This document shows positions 1 through 8,472 of a DNA stretch of 64,000 bases, piece by piece. Positions within the stretch are counted from its first letter, which is position 1. Each line of letters opens with the position of its first letter. The notes under the pieces are model-generated. The model was not told where the DNA came from. It made no database searches and saw nothing but the letters and a program-made list of their open reading frames with translations. This DNA comes from Streptomyces griseiscabiei (GTDB taxonomy: Bacteria > Actinomycetota > Actinomycetes > Streptomycetales > Streptomycetaceae): NCBI RefSeq assembly GCF_020010925.1, contig NZ_JAGJBZ010000001.1, positions 1,736,001 through 1,800,000 of the forward strand. Direction: 5' to 3'. The position numbers and the translations under genes were made by a program.

Positions 1-880
1 TGAACAGCGCGAGCATCGGCAGGGTGGAGAGCACCACCGCGGCCATCGTGGCCGGTACGTCGATGCCGAACTGCCCCCGGTAGAGGGTCAGCGCCAGTGG
101 CAGTACGGCTTTGTCGCCGCTCTGGGTGAGGATGAGCGGGAAGAGGAAGCCGTTCCAGACCTGCAGCCCGTCGTAGACGGCGACCGTCATCAGCGCCGGG
201 CGCGCCAGCGGCGCCGCGAGCGAGATGAGCATGCGCCAGTCACCGGCGCCGTCCACGATCATCGCCTCGAACAGGGAGCGCGGCACGTCGCGCAGGAGGC
301 TCACCAGGATCATCACGGTGATCGGCAGCGCGAACGCCGCCGAGGGCAGAACGATCGCGAGCAGGCTGTCGTACAGGTTCATTCTGATGATCAGCAGGTA
401 CACCGGGATGATCACCGCCTGCAGGGGGATCGCCAGTCCCAGCAGGTACAGCCGGAAGGACACGCGGGAAAGCTTGCTTCCGGCGTTGCGGACGATCGCG
501 AACGAAGCCATGAGGGCGACGACGACAGCGATCACGACCGTCGCCGCGGTGACGATGACACTGTTGAGCAGGTAAGTCGTGAAGTCGCCTGCCAGGACGG
601 TCCGGTAGTTGTCGAGCGTGGGGTGGCCGGGCAGGGCCAGTGGGCTGTCGGCGGTGAAGTCGGCACGGCTGCGCAGGCTGGTGATCACCAGCCAGTACAC
701 GGGTATGACGACCAACGCCGCCCACAAGAGCGTGGCGCTGCCTGTCAGGGCACGCCACAGCGCGCCGACGGCCGTGATCCGACGGAATCCGGGCCGCGGG
801 GCCGCTACCGGGCGCTCGACGGCACCTTCCCGGTCATTGCCGGTACGGGGATCGCGGGTCTTGGTGACGATGGTGCTCAC
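1..880 (-). CDS. Carbohydrate ABC transporter permease (MalG type), 3' end cut by window
   Basis: Inner-membrane permease of a CUT1-family sugar importer. Read from a GTG at 880, the frame is open to the window edge (about 293 codons), so only the last dozen or so residues should be missing. It starts with a hydrophilic tail, then a first membrane helix (LLWAALVVIPVYWLVI) and further helices. The EAA loop that contacts the ATPase is visible (EAMIVDGAGDWRMLISLAAP). The GTG overlaps the TGA of the upstream permease as GTGA, so translation is probably coupled. No ATPase gene is present, as usual when Streptomyces sugar importers share MsiK. Substrate is not evident. Confidence 0.9.
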   Translation of the reverse strand, partial: MSTIVTKTRDPRTGNDREGAVERPVAAPRPGFRRITAVGALWRALTGSATLLWAALVVIPVYWLVITSLRSRADFTADSPLALPGHPTLDNYRTVLAGDFTTYLLNSVIVTAATVVIAVVVALMASFAIVRNAGSKLSRVSFRLYLLGLAIPLQAVIIPVYLLIIRMNLYDSLLAIVLPSAAFALPITVMILVSLLRDVPRSLFEAMIVDGAGDWRMLISLAAPLARPALMTVAVYDGLQVWNGFLFPLILTQSGDKAVLPLALTLYRGQFGIDVPATMAAVVLSTLPMLALF

Positions 881-1785
881 ATGCCCTCCTGCTGGCTGTC
901 CATCCGGGTGAAGCCGGACAAGCGGGTGGTCAGCAGCGACAGGCCGAGGCCGAAGACCACCAGGAGGGCGGCGACGGCGCTGGCCCGGCCCATGTCATGG
1001 GCCTGGAATCCGGTGATGTACATGGAAAGAGGAAGGACGCGGGTGGCGGTGCCCGGGCCGCCGGTGCCGCCGGACAGGACGAAGATCAGGTCGAAGTAGG
1101 TCAGCGAGCCGACGAGCATGAGCGTGCTGGACGTGACCATCGTGTACTTCAGCTGCGGAAGCGTGATGCGCCGGAACCGGGTCGCCGGCCCGGCGCCGTC
1201 AAGGGCGGCGGCCTCGTACAGGACAGTCGGGATCTGCCGTATGCCGGCCTGATAGAGCAGGGCGTGGAACGGCACGAACTGCCACGCGATCACGAAGATC
1301 ACGGTGTACAGGGCCAGGTCCGGAGAGCCCAGCAGCGGCTTCGCCAGCCAGTGCAGTCCGGGCGTGGCGCCGATGCCGAAGGACGGGTCGAGCAGCGCCT
1401 GCCAGGTCAGGCCGATCGCCACGGCGGACAGCAGCAACGGGAGGAAGAACAGTACGGCGAACAGGGCGCGCAGCCTCCCGCGGGGCGCCTGGAAGATGCC
1501 GAGTACCAGGGCGACGGGCGTCTGGACCAGCCAGCTGATCACCATCACCTTGAGGGTGAGCCACAGCGCCTGCCAGGTGGCACCGTCGGTCAGGACAGCG
1601 CTCCAGTTGCCGACGCCCGCCCAGCCGACGGAGCCCAGGCCGTCCCAGCGGGCAAGACTGAGCGCCACGACGCCCACGAGGGGGACGAGGCCGAACAGGC
1701 CGAACAGGAGCAGTGCGGGAGCAGCCATGAGGAGGCCGCTGGAGCGGCGGCCTCTCCCACGGCCGGCTCGAAGAGCGGTGGTCAC
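877..1785 (-). CDS. Carbohydrate ABC transporter permease (MalF type)
   Basis: 302-aa inner-membrane permease, partner of the MalG-type permease just downstream. The start is the GTG at 1785, which overlaps the TGA of the binding-protein gene (GTGA). A longer frame from 1956 would run deep into that gene and is rejected. A short Arg-rich N-terminus is followed by a first helix (LLMAAPALLLFGLFGLVPL) and about five more. The EAA loop reads EAAALDGAGPATRFRRITLP, a clean match to the family. Last of the three genes to be complete; role is sugar translocation across the membrane with a shared ATPase encoded elsewhere. Confidence 0.93.
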   Translation of the reverse strand: MTTALRAGRGRGRRSSGLLMAAPALLLFGLFGLVPLVGVVALSLARWDGLGSVGWAGVGNWSAVLTDGATWQALWLTLKVMVISWLVQTPVALVLGIFQAPRGRLRALFAVLFFLPLLLSAVAIGLTWQALLDPSFGIGATPGLHWLAKPLLGSPDLALYTVIFVIAWQFVPFHALLYQAGIRQIPTVLYEAAALDGAGPATRFRRITLPQLKYTMVTSSTLMLVGSLTYFDLIFVLSGGTGGPGTATRVLPLSMYITGFQAHDMGRASAVAALLVVFGLGLSLLTTRLSGFTRMDSQQEGM

Positions 1786-3107
1786 GATGTCGCCTTGCTC
1801 ATGTTCGTGCCGAACTCGGCGGGCGGGATCTGGCGCAGGAACGATTTGTCGGTGTTGGTCAGCAGCGGGTCGGCCTGGTCTGACGGCAGCGCCTGGTCCC
1901 AGGAGAGCTGGAAGCTCGGCGCGTTCTGCACCAGGCCGTAGACGAACGTGAGCCACGCCTTGTCGGATGACGACTTCACCGTCGCCAGCTTCGACTCCAG
2001 GCCATTGACCGGCGGCACACTGCCGGCGGCGAGGTAGGCGTCGACCTGGGAGTCGTTCAGAACGTAGTCGTTGAAGTACGTCAGCGCGGCCGACTTGTTC
2101 TTGGTGGCCGAGTTCAGCGACAGGAAGTTCGAGGGGTTGCCGACGATGCTGTCCACCTTGCCGGCGCCGCCGGGCAGCGTCGGGAAGGCGGTGTAGCCCA
2201 GGTCGCCCTTCTTCAGGAAGTCCGGCGCGGCCTTGGCGATGTTGGCGTACTCCCAGGTGCCCATCACCTCCATCGCCGCCGTGCCCGTGTAGAGCAGCGC
2301 CGTGGAGGCGCCCTGGTCGTAGCTGACGGAGGAAGCGTTGTCGCCGAAGGCGCCGGCCTTCGACAGGTCCTGCAGGTACTGGTTGGCCTGGGTGACCGAG
2401 GGGTCCTTCCAGGCCGAGGCGTCACCGGAGGCGATCTTCGTGAAGACGTCGGAGCCGCCCTGGCGGTCCAGCAGGTACTCCACGTACATCAGCGTCGGCC
2501 ACTTGGAGTTCGCCGCGAGCGACATCGGCACAACGTCCTTCGCCTTCAACTTCTTCACGACCGCCAGCAGATCGGCGTACGTCTTCGGGGGCTCGACGCC
2601 CGCGTCGGCCAGCACCTTTTTGTTGTAGTACAGGACGACAGGGGCGAGACCGTTGGCGGGCACACCATAAACTTTGCCGTCGAAGGTGGCACTCTGCATG
2701 ACACTGGGGGTGAACCGGTCGGCCTTCACGTCCGACGCCCTCAGCGTGTCGACCTTGCCCGCCTTGACGTAGTCGTTCAGCGCGCCGCCGCCCCAGCTGA
2801 AGAAGATGTCCGGAGCCTGGTTCGCACCGAAGGCGACGCGCAGCTTCTGCTTGTAGTCGTCGTTGGCGAACAGCCTCAGGGTGATCTTCTCGTCCGGGTG
2901 GTCGTTGTTGTAGGCGTCGACGGACTCCTTCAGGATCGTCTGGTCGTTGAGCGCCCACATCGTTAGGCCCTTCGCCGACGAGGTCGTGGACGGCCCCGAC
3001 GTCCCGCATGCGGCGAGGCCCAGGGCCGCCGACGCGGTGACCGCAAACGCAACGGCGCCTCGAATTATGGGAGTTTCGAGAATTCCGCTGACAGGGATTC
3101 CCCGCAT
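1782..3107 (-). CDS. Extracellular sugar-binding lipoprotein (ABC transporter, family 1 SBP)
   Basis: 441-aa high-affinity solute-binding lipoprotein, first gene of the importer operon. The N-terminus has a signal sequence ending in a lipobox (LAAC, with GTSGPS after it), so it should be lipidated and anchored outside the membrane. The mature part begins GLTMWALNDQTILKES, typical of family 1 oligosaccharide-binding proteins, and contains the usual FFSWGGG region. The ATG at 3107 is preceded by AGAGAGG; an upstream in-frame ATG at 3131 gives a less typical signal peptide. Upstream operators suggest LacI-type control. The ligand cannot be read from sequence; a xylo- or other oligosaccharide is plausible. 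Confidence 0.92.
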   Translation of the reverse strand: MRGIPVSGILETPIIRGAVAFAVTASAALGLAACGTSGPSTTSSAKGLTMWALNDQTILKESVDAYNNDHPDEKITLRLFANDDYKQKLRVAFGANQAPDIFFSWGGGALNDYVKAGKVDTLRASDVKADRFTPSVMQSATFDGKVYGVPANGLAPVVLYYNKKVLADAGVEPPKTYADLLAVVKKLKAKDVVPMSLAANSKWPTLMYVEYLLDRQGGSDVFTKIASGDASAWKDPSVTQANQYLQDLSKAGAFGDNASSVSYDQGASTALLYTGTAAMEVMGTWEYANIAKAAPDFLKKGDLGYTAFPTLPGGAGKVDSIVGNPSNFLSLNSATKNKSAALTYFNDYVLNDSQVDAYLAAGSVPPVNGLESKLATVKSSSDKAWLTFVYGLVQNAPSFQLSWDQALPSDQADPLLTNTDKSFLRQIPPAEFGTNMSKATS

Positions 3108-3171
3108 GGTGTGCCTCTCTTCTCTCGGCATGCCATTGGCATGGGTGAGGCAGGCGAACCGGAAACCGTCA

Positions 3172-3184
3172 CGAAAAGGTTTCG
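3172..3184. promoter_or_regulatory. LacI-type operator candidate 1
   Basis: CGAAA-AGG-TTTCG is a perfect inverted repeat (5-bp arms, 3-nt spacer) about 65 bp upstream of the sugar-binding lipoprotein start. Its arms are identical to those of the site at 3271-3283. CGAA/TTCG arms are typical of actinobacterial LacI-family operators such as those of BxlR; the spacer here differs. No LacI gene lies in the window. Confidence 0.6.
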
Positions 3185-3270
3185 GATGCCCCACCGAGGG
3201 TGGCCTGCCTGCTGACCGGCACCCTGACACGACTCTCACACCGGGGACAAGGACGGGAATTCCTCGGTTA

Positions 3271-3283
3271 CGAAACACTTTCG
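3271..3283. promoter_or_regulatory. LacI-type operator candidate 2
   Basis: CGAAA-CAC-TTTCG, the second copy of the same inverted repeat, lies 99 bp centre to centre from the first. Two identical operators flanking the putative promoter of the sugar-transport operon would allow cooperative or looped repression. Confidence 0.6.
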
Positions 3284-3284
3284 C

Positions 3285-3906
3285 GCACCGCGCGGAAATG
3301 CCGAGAAGGACGACCGCCCGCCAGTGAGCGGAGCCTCCAAGGGGGCACCGTCCGGCGGGACGTGCGGACGTATTCCGCCGTCTTGGCACGTGCCCCAACC
3401 GGCTCGGCCTAGAAGGCGGCGTCATCCACTTCCCGCCGCTTGGGCCGAGCCGCCCCACGCACCCAGATCAACGATCCATAGTGATCCAACCACCTCGAAG
3501 ATCATTTTGTTGGGAGTGCGTATCCGAGCGCTTGGCCGCCGCCTGCGGCCACGGTCGGCGGATTGTCGCAATGCGGTAGCAACGTGCGGGCTTCAGCGTG
3601 CCGGGCAGTGTTGGCTGGTGCCACCGTCCGGCCGGGAGTACGACCGGTCGCCACAGGGCCTGACCACTACCGCCGCCGGGCAGCCGCCCCGGACAAAAAC
3701 GATCCGGACCATTCCCGGGCCAACGACACAGATCAGTTCCCTTGGCCGCTATGTCCGCAGGTCAGCGATGCGATACCGCTGTACGACCAGCAGACGAAGA
3801 ATCTGCTGGCACTCCAGTGTCAGGTCGACGCCGCCAACGAGCTCGTCGTGCTACCGGACGCCAGCAGGAGAGTCTCGCTACCTGGGGGTAGTCATGGGCC
3901 GACTGG
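3285..3906. other. Intergenic stretch without a supported gene
   Basis: About 620 bp between the sugar-operon operators and the end of the helicase gene. Open frames exist on both strands but lack an RBS and consistent codon use. A plus-strand segment around 3720-3890 has moderately Streptomyces-like codons and could be a decayed gene remnant, but I recognise nothing in it. This is probably the left edge of the accessory block; no flanking repeat was found. Confidence 0.4.
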
Positions 3907-5412
3907 TTACTGGGGGCAGTGCTGTGGGCTGCGTTCCGCAACCCCAATGGGACTTGAGGCCGCGGGATGTGTGTTGATCCAGGACAATCCGCCTAGGTCG
4001 AGTCGGCGGCGTGCGCGCGTGACGGCGACGTATGCGAGGCGGGCGTCGGTGTCGTTGACAGGTTCCGGGATGGGATGGCCCTCGGCGTCGTGTTGGTCGG
4101 TGTCTTTGGGGGGTGGGAAGTCGTCGCCGATCCGGACGGTTGGCCATTCACGCCCTTTGGCCTTATGGGCTGTGGACACGGTGACGTCGGCTTGGTCCTC
4201 GTCGGTGAGTTCGTCGACTGCGGCCAGGATGGCGTCGGGGCCGTGCGTGTCGACGAGGTCGACGAAGGGCTGGAGGTCGCCGCCCGCCGGATCATAGGTC
4301 GCGTAGTCCTGCACTTCGCCCCAGGAGGCGAAGAGGACGAGTTCGGGGTGGCTGGTGCGGCGTCCATCCTTGAGGTCGCGAGCCGCGAGCGCCAGCGAGG
4401 CGAGCGTGTGCCCGCCGCGAGCCAGGGCGACGCGGCGTCCCTCGGAGAGGAGGCGCATGACTTCGGCCATGGCGCCGATGTTGGTGCGGCACAGCACTGC
4501 GTCTGGGTTGGGCACGTCTCCGACCTCGGTGGGGATGGTCTCGCTTCCGGTCAGGCGGATGGGTGCCTCGGCGAGTTCGAGCCAGCGGTTGGCTTGTTCG
4601 GCGAGGAGGGGGCCGAAGCGAAAGGAGCGGGTCAGAGTGAGGGCGGTGGCGTCGAAGTCGGTCATCACGTCGCGGGCGCCGCGCCAGCCGTAAATGGCCT
4701 GGGCCGAGTCGCCGACCATGACGAGTTGGGCGTGGCCGCGCTGGGCGGCGAAGACCTGTTCCAGGACGGGGTTGGTGTCCTGGGCTTCGTCGAGGAAGAG
4801 GAAGTCCGCTTCGATCTTGGGCTGGGTCAGGGCCCACATCTTCAGGTAGTGGTCGTGTTGGAAGCGGACCGCACCGTGGTCGAATGTCTGCAGGTCGGCC
4901 CAGGCCTTAGCCGCGAACGGTAGTACCTCGTCGACGAGTTGGGCGTGCTCGGCACGTGTTGCCAGGCGTCGAAGGTGCGGCACATGGTGGCGGGCCAGGG
5001 CGCGGTCTGCGGAGTAGCAGAAGCCTGTCACGGCGCGTAGCACCGCGTGGGAGAGCGTCCTGTGGCTGATCTCGTGATCCCCGATGCGGATGGGCCGGAT
5101 GATACCAAGGGCCTGGCCGGTCTTCCAGGCGGGCTGACGGGGGCCGTTGAGTCGGCCCGCGTAGCGGTGGCCGAGTGCTGCGTACGCGGTCGCGTGGGCG
5201 GTCTTGCACATCACCGTTCGGGGAAAGCGTGTGGCGGCGTCGCGAGCAATGTCCTTGTTGAAGGCGAGGTAACAGCCGCGTCGTTTGGTGCCGGCGGCGA
5301 GCATCGCGAGGGTGCTGGTCTTGCCGGTACCGGCCCCCGCCTGCAGAACGAGATGCTGCCCTGCTCGGAAGGTGTCGGCGGCTTGGACCTGCTCATCGGT
5401 CGGGGTAGGCAC
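3907..5412 (-). CDS. UvrD/PcrA-like superfamily 1 helicase (short form)
   Basis: 501-aa SF1 DNA helicase-like ATPase. Visible motifs in order are Q-motif region (PTDEQVQA), Walker A (AGAGTGKT, about residues 25-32), Walker B (FLFLDEAQDT), motif III (VGDSAQAIYGWRGA), a late ATPase motif (STAHKAKGREW) and motif VI (YVAVTRARRRLD). At about 500 aa it is much shorter than UvrD (about 720 aa) and lacks large 1B/2B insertions, resembling FBH1-like or mobile-element helicases. The start is the GTG at 5412: the RBS GAGGAG overlaps the TGA of the upstream gene. The longer ATG start at 5475 is unsupported. Third gene of an operon with two uncharacterised proteins, so it may act in defence, replication or repair of an element. 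Confidence 0.85.
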   Translation of the reverse strand: MPTPTDEQVQAADTFRAGQHLVLQAGAGTGKTSTLAMLAAGTKRRGCYLAFNKDIARDAATRFPRTVMCKTAHATAYAALGHRYAGRLNGPRQPAWKTGQALGIIRPIRIGDHEISHRTLSHAVLRAVTGFCYSADRALARHHVPHLRRLATRAEHAQLVDEVLPFAAKAWADLQTFDHGAVRFQHDHYLKMWALTQPKIEADFLFLDEAQDTNPVLEQVFAAQRGHAQLVMVGDSAQAIYGWRGARDVMTDFDATALTLTRSFRFGPLLAEQANRWLELAEAPIRLTGSETIPTEVGDVPNPDAVLCRTNIGAMAEVMRLLSEGRRVALARGGHTLASLALAARDLKDGRRTSHPELVLFASWGEVQDYATYDPAGGDLQPFVDLVDTHGPDAILAAVDELTDEDQADVTVSTAHKAKGREWPTVRIGDDFPPPKDTDQHDAEGHPIPEPVNDTDARLAYVAVTRARRRLDLGGLSWINTHPAASSPIGVAERSPQHCPQ

Positions 5413-5422
5413 AAAAGACTCC

Positions 5423-5932
5423 TCAGGAAGGGGTGGAGCAGGACCGGCTGCGGCCGCTGAGCAGGTGGTTGTCATGACGGAGGAGAGTGCCCGCTGCGCA
5501 GGCCAGCAGTTCTTCCGGGGTGTGCTGGGCCAGCAGCCCTTCGAACCGGGTCATCAGCCGGCGGACGCGCGCTTCTTTGTGCTGTGCGACAGCGTCGATG
5601 ACGGCCTGCCTCAGGAAGTCCCGGGGCCGTTGCCCGCAGGCTTCCGCAGCTTGGCGGATGGTGGTGCGGGCGGTGTGGCTGAGAGCGAAGTTCAGCAGGA
5701 CACAGCCCTGTCGGTCCGGGTAATGGGTGGTCAGGACATCGATGGGCAGGACGCCGTTGAGTCGATGCCGAAGGGCTCGCAGTGCACGCCCAGGAGTCCT
5801 GGCGCGCTGCAGGGTCAGCAGTCGGGTGCCGTCGCTGTTGCCGGCCAGAGCCACGACACGACGCGCACGGCGCAATTCGCAGTCGGTGGCAGGCCGGGTC
5901 AGGGTGATCTCGATCGCGTGGTGCGCGGTCAT
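5423..5932 (-). CDS. Uncharacterised 169-aa protein in helicase operon
   Basis: I do not recognise a named family. The ATG at 5932 overlaps the TGA of the preceding gene (ATGA), and the stop sits inside the RBS of the helicase gene, so the three genes are tightly coupled. The protein has an N-terminal beta-rich part (HHAIEITLTRPATDCELRRA) and a mostly helical, Arg-rich C-terminal half that includes ACGQRPRDFLRQAVIDAVAQ, a ribbon-helix-helix-like or helical DNA-associated look. No signal peptide or membrane segment is present. The longer open frame upstream of 5932 is in the wrong frame for the neighbour and is not used. Confidence 0.7.
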   Translation of the reverse strand: MTAHHAIEITLTRPATDCELRRARRVVALAGNSDGTRLLTLQRARTPGRALRALRHRLNGVLPIDVLTTHYPDRQGCVLLNFALSHTARTTIRQAAEACGQRPRDFLRQAVIDAVAQHKEARVRRLMTRFEGLLAQHTPEELLACAAGTLLRHDNHLLSGRSRSCSTPS

Positions 5933-6885
5933 GGTTGCGTCGCCTTCCTGCCCCGGCCGGCAGGAGCCTGCCGTCGGGTGAGTGTCGGGAGCCGGGTGTG
6001 GATGTGCTCGTGGTGGATGAGCGGGTCGAAGAGCTCCCACTCGGTTACCGCCACATCGGCGGCTGTGGGAATGGCGGCGTGCTCGGGGCAGCGTTGGGCC
6101 CTCCAGCGCAGTTGTTCGGCATAGGCCAGGCCGGTGAGCGCGTAGACGGCCAGGACTGCTCCAGCCAGAGGAAGTTGACCGTGCCGCGTGGCGAGGGGCA
6201 CGAGAGTCCAGACACCTGCCTGGGTCTCGGGCGTGAGCAGGGGACGTGCGCAGCGGTGGCGGCGTCGGGTCTGGGCGACGCACTGGATCTCGTCCACCGG
6301 GTGGTTGGCGAGGTAGCGGATGTACAGGAGTTGGACGACGGGACGGCCCGGCCGACAAGTGTCCATCGGTGAGGCTTCTGTGGTCGGCGGGATGGAACGA
6401 GGAACGAAGGCGCCGCTGTCGATCAGGCGGCGGGTGTTGACCGCCAGAGCGCGGCGCAGTCCTGCCAGTTCGGGCACAGCTGGAAGAGCGTGACGGGCAG
6501 GGCACACCATGGCGTGCGGCAGGCGGCACCAACTGCTGCCGTCACCCGCCGGATGAGCGACGCCGCTGCTGACGTGCCATTGACAGGTAGCGGGCACCCT
6601 CTCGGCAGGCAGCTCGTGAGGGTGCAGGCGGATAGGCCGCTCGTTCGTGCGGTGGTACCACTCGATTCGGTTGCCGCAGTCCCGGCAGCGGTCACTCTGA
6701 CCGCAACGCAGTAGACGACTGGCGCTGTCGTGGCTTACACGTAGAGAACGCCTCGCACGAACATGGACGAGGCTGCCGTCGCAACGGCGAAGAGAAGGGG
6801 GCATGGAGCGCATGCGGGCGAACTTGTCAGCTGACACGCCGTCCAAGGGGTACCCGTACCGTAGGTGTCCCTCGAAGTGCCGCAT
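5929..6885 (-). CDS. DUF6083-like protein with zinc-ribbon Cys pairs
   Basis: 318-aa protein, first gene of the helicase operon. The N-terminal third (SLRVSHDSASRLLRCGQSD, then CRDCGNRIEWYHR, then a Cys/His cluster QWHVSSGVAH...WCRLPHAMVCP) resembles actinomycete proteins I know as DUF6083; this assignment is from memory of the pattern. The Cys pairs suggest a small metal-binding domain. The C-terminal half carries more Cys (CVAQTRRRHRCARP; CPEHAA) and a hydrophobic segment AVLAVYALTGLAYA. There is no clear RBS before the ATG at 6885; ATG codons near 6815 or the GTG near 6834 are alternatives. Function unknown. Confidence 0.7.
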   Translation of the reverse strand: MRHFEGHLRYGYPLDGVSADKFARMRSMPPSLRRCDGSLVHVRARRSLRVSHDSASRLLRCGQSDRCRDCGNRIEWYHRTNERPIRLHPHELPAERVPATCQWHVSSGVAHPAGDGSSWCRLPHAMVCPARHALPAVPELAGLRRALAVNTRRLIDSGAFVPRSIPPTTEASPMDTCRPGRPVVQLLYIRYLANHPVDEIQCVAQTRRRHRCARPLLTPETQAGVWTLVPLATRHGQLPLAGAVLAVYALTGLAYAEQLRWRAQRCPEHAAIPTAADVAVTEWELFDPLIHHEHIHTRLPTLTRRQAPAGRGRKATQP

Positions 6886-6972
6886 CGGGTGAGACTGGTT
6901 TTCGAAAATGCGATCGCGCGTTCACTTGGGTTCACCCGTTCGGGCGGTTGGTGAAGGCCGTCCCGAAAGCGG

Positions 6973-7236
6973 TCAGCCGTCGATCTTCTCGGGAGGCTCG
7001 TGCCCGTTACACAGGGTGGCGAAGAGCTCGTCGAGCGGGGTGCTCAGGGCGTGCGCGAGGGCGTGCCAGGTTTTCAGCGTACCGATCGTTCGGCCCTGCT
7101 CAATCTCGATGAGAGTCCGCCTGGCAAGGCCACTACGGTCGGCGAGCTGGTCATAGCTCCATCCTCGGGCCGCCCGCAGGCGTGCGAGCTCCAGGCGGAG
7201 TGCCTCGAAGTCCGGATCGGGTGGAAAGATCGTCAC
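6973..7236 (-). CDS. XRE-family helix-turn-helix repressor
   Basis: 87-aa DNA-binding protein consisting of little more than one Cro/CI-type HTH: LRAARGWSYDQLADRSGLAR then RTLIEIEQGRTIGTLKTWH. The GTG at 7236 begins VTIFPPDPDFEALRLELA; a longer frame reaching 7398 is rejected because it would translate through the operator repeats. There is no strong RBS, so a leaderless transcript is possible. It is divergent from the gene at 7404 and faces three palindromic repeats at 7251-7332, which it probably binds to repress both genes. Confidence 0.85.
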   Translation of the reverse strand: MTIFPPDPDFEALRLELARLRAARGWSYDQLADRSGLARRTLIEIEQGRTIGTLKTWHALAHALSTPLDELFATLCNGHEPPEKIDG

Positions 7237-7250
7237 CCGACCATCCGACG

Positions 7251-7332
7251 GTGCAGATACCTGCCCTGTCAGTGCAGACCTCTGCCCTATTTCCCCAGGT
7301 CGCGGCACGGGCGCGAGGGCAGAGGTCTGCAC
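7251..7332. promoter_or_regulatory. Three 17-bp operator repeats between divergent genes
   Basis: Sites at 7251-7267, 7272-7288 and 7316-7332. The second (GTGCAGACCTCTGCCCT) and third are exact inverted copies; the first differs at three central bases. Each contains the palindromic core GCAGA-N2-TCTGC or a close variant. The first two are 21 bp apart, two helical turns. Placed in the divergent promoter region, they fit an operator array for the XRE protein encoded at 6973-7236. Confidence 0.75.
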
Positions 7333-7403
7333 TACCGTGTGCGGCCGTCGCTCTCTCCTGAGCGGACAACGGTGCGGAGGCAGGATTGGGAGGAGCACGC
7401 CCT

Positions 7404-8468
7404 ATGAGGCTTTGCACAACACGCCCGGCAACGCGGCGTGCCTGGACGGTGGAGCTGCGGCCAGGCTCTAGCGGGCCGCAGCTTGTGTGTCAGCAGTGCG
7501 ACCACCGGGGCGTGTTGCCCGCTGCCGTGTCCGCGCGCTCCGCAGCGCTCGAACATCTGGCCGGCCATGCCCGGCGCGACTCCCTGCCGTCATACCTACG
7601 CACCTGCCAGTGCCACGAGCGAGGTTGCCGCTGGCACCCCCGTCACCGCGGCTGCGCCGGCCCCGTCCATCTGCTTCTCGCCCGCGAGCGGAGCGGACGG
7701 CTCTGGCGACTCGCCGATGCCTGTGCGGCCTGCGCGTCCGTGACGGCACAGGCCGCCGTCGTTCCGGAAACCTTGCTCCCTGCGCCCGCGGCATCGTCGG
7801 ACGCCGCCACGCATCGTCGCAAACGACGACCGAAGGGGCCGGGCGACCAGATCCGAGTGCGGGAGATGCTCAGCTACTTGGCCTCAGCCCTGCCCAGCCA
7901 CACCGGGGCTGCAGCCAGGCTGCTCGCCGTGCAGTGCGCACTGCGCATGGACTCCGAAGGGAGGACCCGGATGCCGCCTGGGCTCCTACGCAGCCTTCAC
8001 CTTGGCCGCAGCCCGCTCCCGTGGAGCGAGTTGGAGCAGGCGCAGTGGCTCCGCAGAACGCCGGCTACCCCGGGCTCTGCCGACCGGGCAGTGGGCGCCC
8101 AGATCCTCGACGGCGGGCTGTTTGTTCAGCGTCCCGCACGTCCAGACCGCAGGAGCGCTGCCGACTGGGCACTACGTATGGCGAGAGGTGGCCGCGTGGG
8201 CCCCGGCGACCCGTCTCTGCGGCTGACCGCCCTCTGCCTCGCGACGCACACCGACTCCTCAACCGGTCGCGGGTGTGCCGACATGGACCGGATCGCGCAC
8301 GAGTGTGGACTCGCTCCTGAAGCTTTGTTCCTTGCGCTCGACGAATTGACGACATTCCTCGCCTCCTGGGGCTTGGCCCTCGTCTCAGGAGATCTGCACT
8401 GGGAGCTGGGCAGTCAGAATCAGCGGGCGGCCAGCCCACCTGACGCTCTCGCGAATCCCGAGAGCTGA
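7404..8468 (+). CDS. Uncharacterised Cys/His-rich protein with C-terminal winged-helix-like region
   Basis: 354-aa protein I cannot assign to a named family. The ATG at 7404 has GGGAGGAG eight bases upstream. N-terminal residues 30-120 hold several metal-type clusters (CQQCDHRG; CQCHERGCRWHPRHRGC; CAAC), suggesting a zinc-binding domain. A basic linker (HRRKRRPKGPGDQ) follows. The C-terminal 90 residues (RLTALCLATHTDSS..MDRIAHECGLAPEALFLALDEL) look like a winged helix similar to replication-initiator or regulator domains. Divergent from the XRE repressor and probably controlled by the operator array between them. A DNA-binding role is likely but unproven. Confidence 0.65.
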   Translation: MRLCTTRPATRRAWTVELRPGSSGPQLVCQQCDHRGVLPAAVSARSAALEHLAGHARRDSLPSYLRTCQCHERGCRWHPRHRGCAGPVHLLLARERSGRLWRLADACAACASVTAQAAVVPETLLPAPAASSDAATHRRKRRPKGPGDQIRVREMLSYLASALPSHTGAAARLLAVQCALRMDSEGRTRMPPGLLRSLHLGRSPLPWSELEQAQWLRRTPATPGSADRAVGAQILDGGLFVQRPARPDRRSAADWALRMARGGRVGPGDPSLRLTALCLATHTDSSTGRGCADMDRIAHECGLAPEALFLALDELTTFLASWGLALVSGDLHWELGSQNQRAASPPDALANPES

Positions 8469-8472
8469 GGCG

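Noticed and set aside
3563..4297. Plus-strand open frame in the gap before the helicase
   Set aside because: No RBS, mixed composition, and its second half is antisense to the helicase; at most a short remnant near 3720-3890.
6899..6908. TTTTCGAAAA palindrome upstream of the DUF6083-like gene
   Set aside because: Perfect but short and isolated; without a second copy or promoter elements I do not call it an operator.
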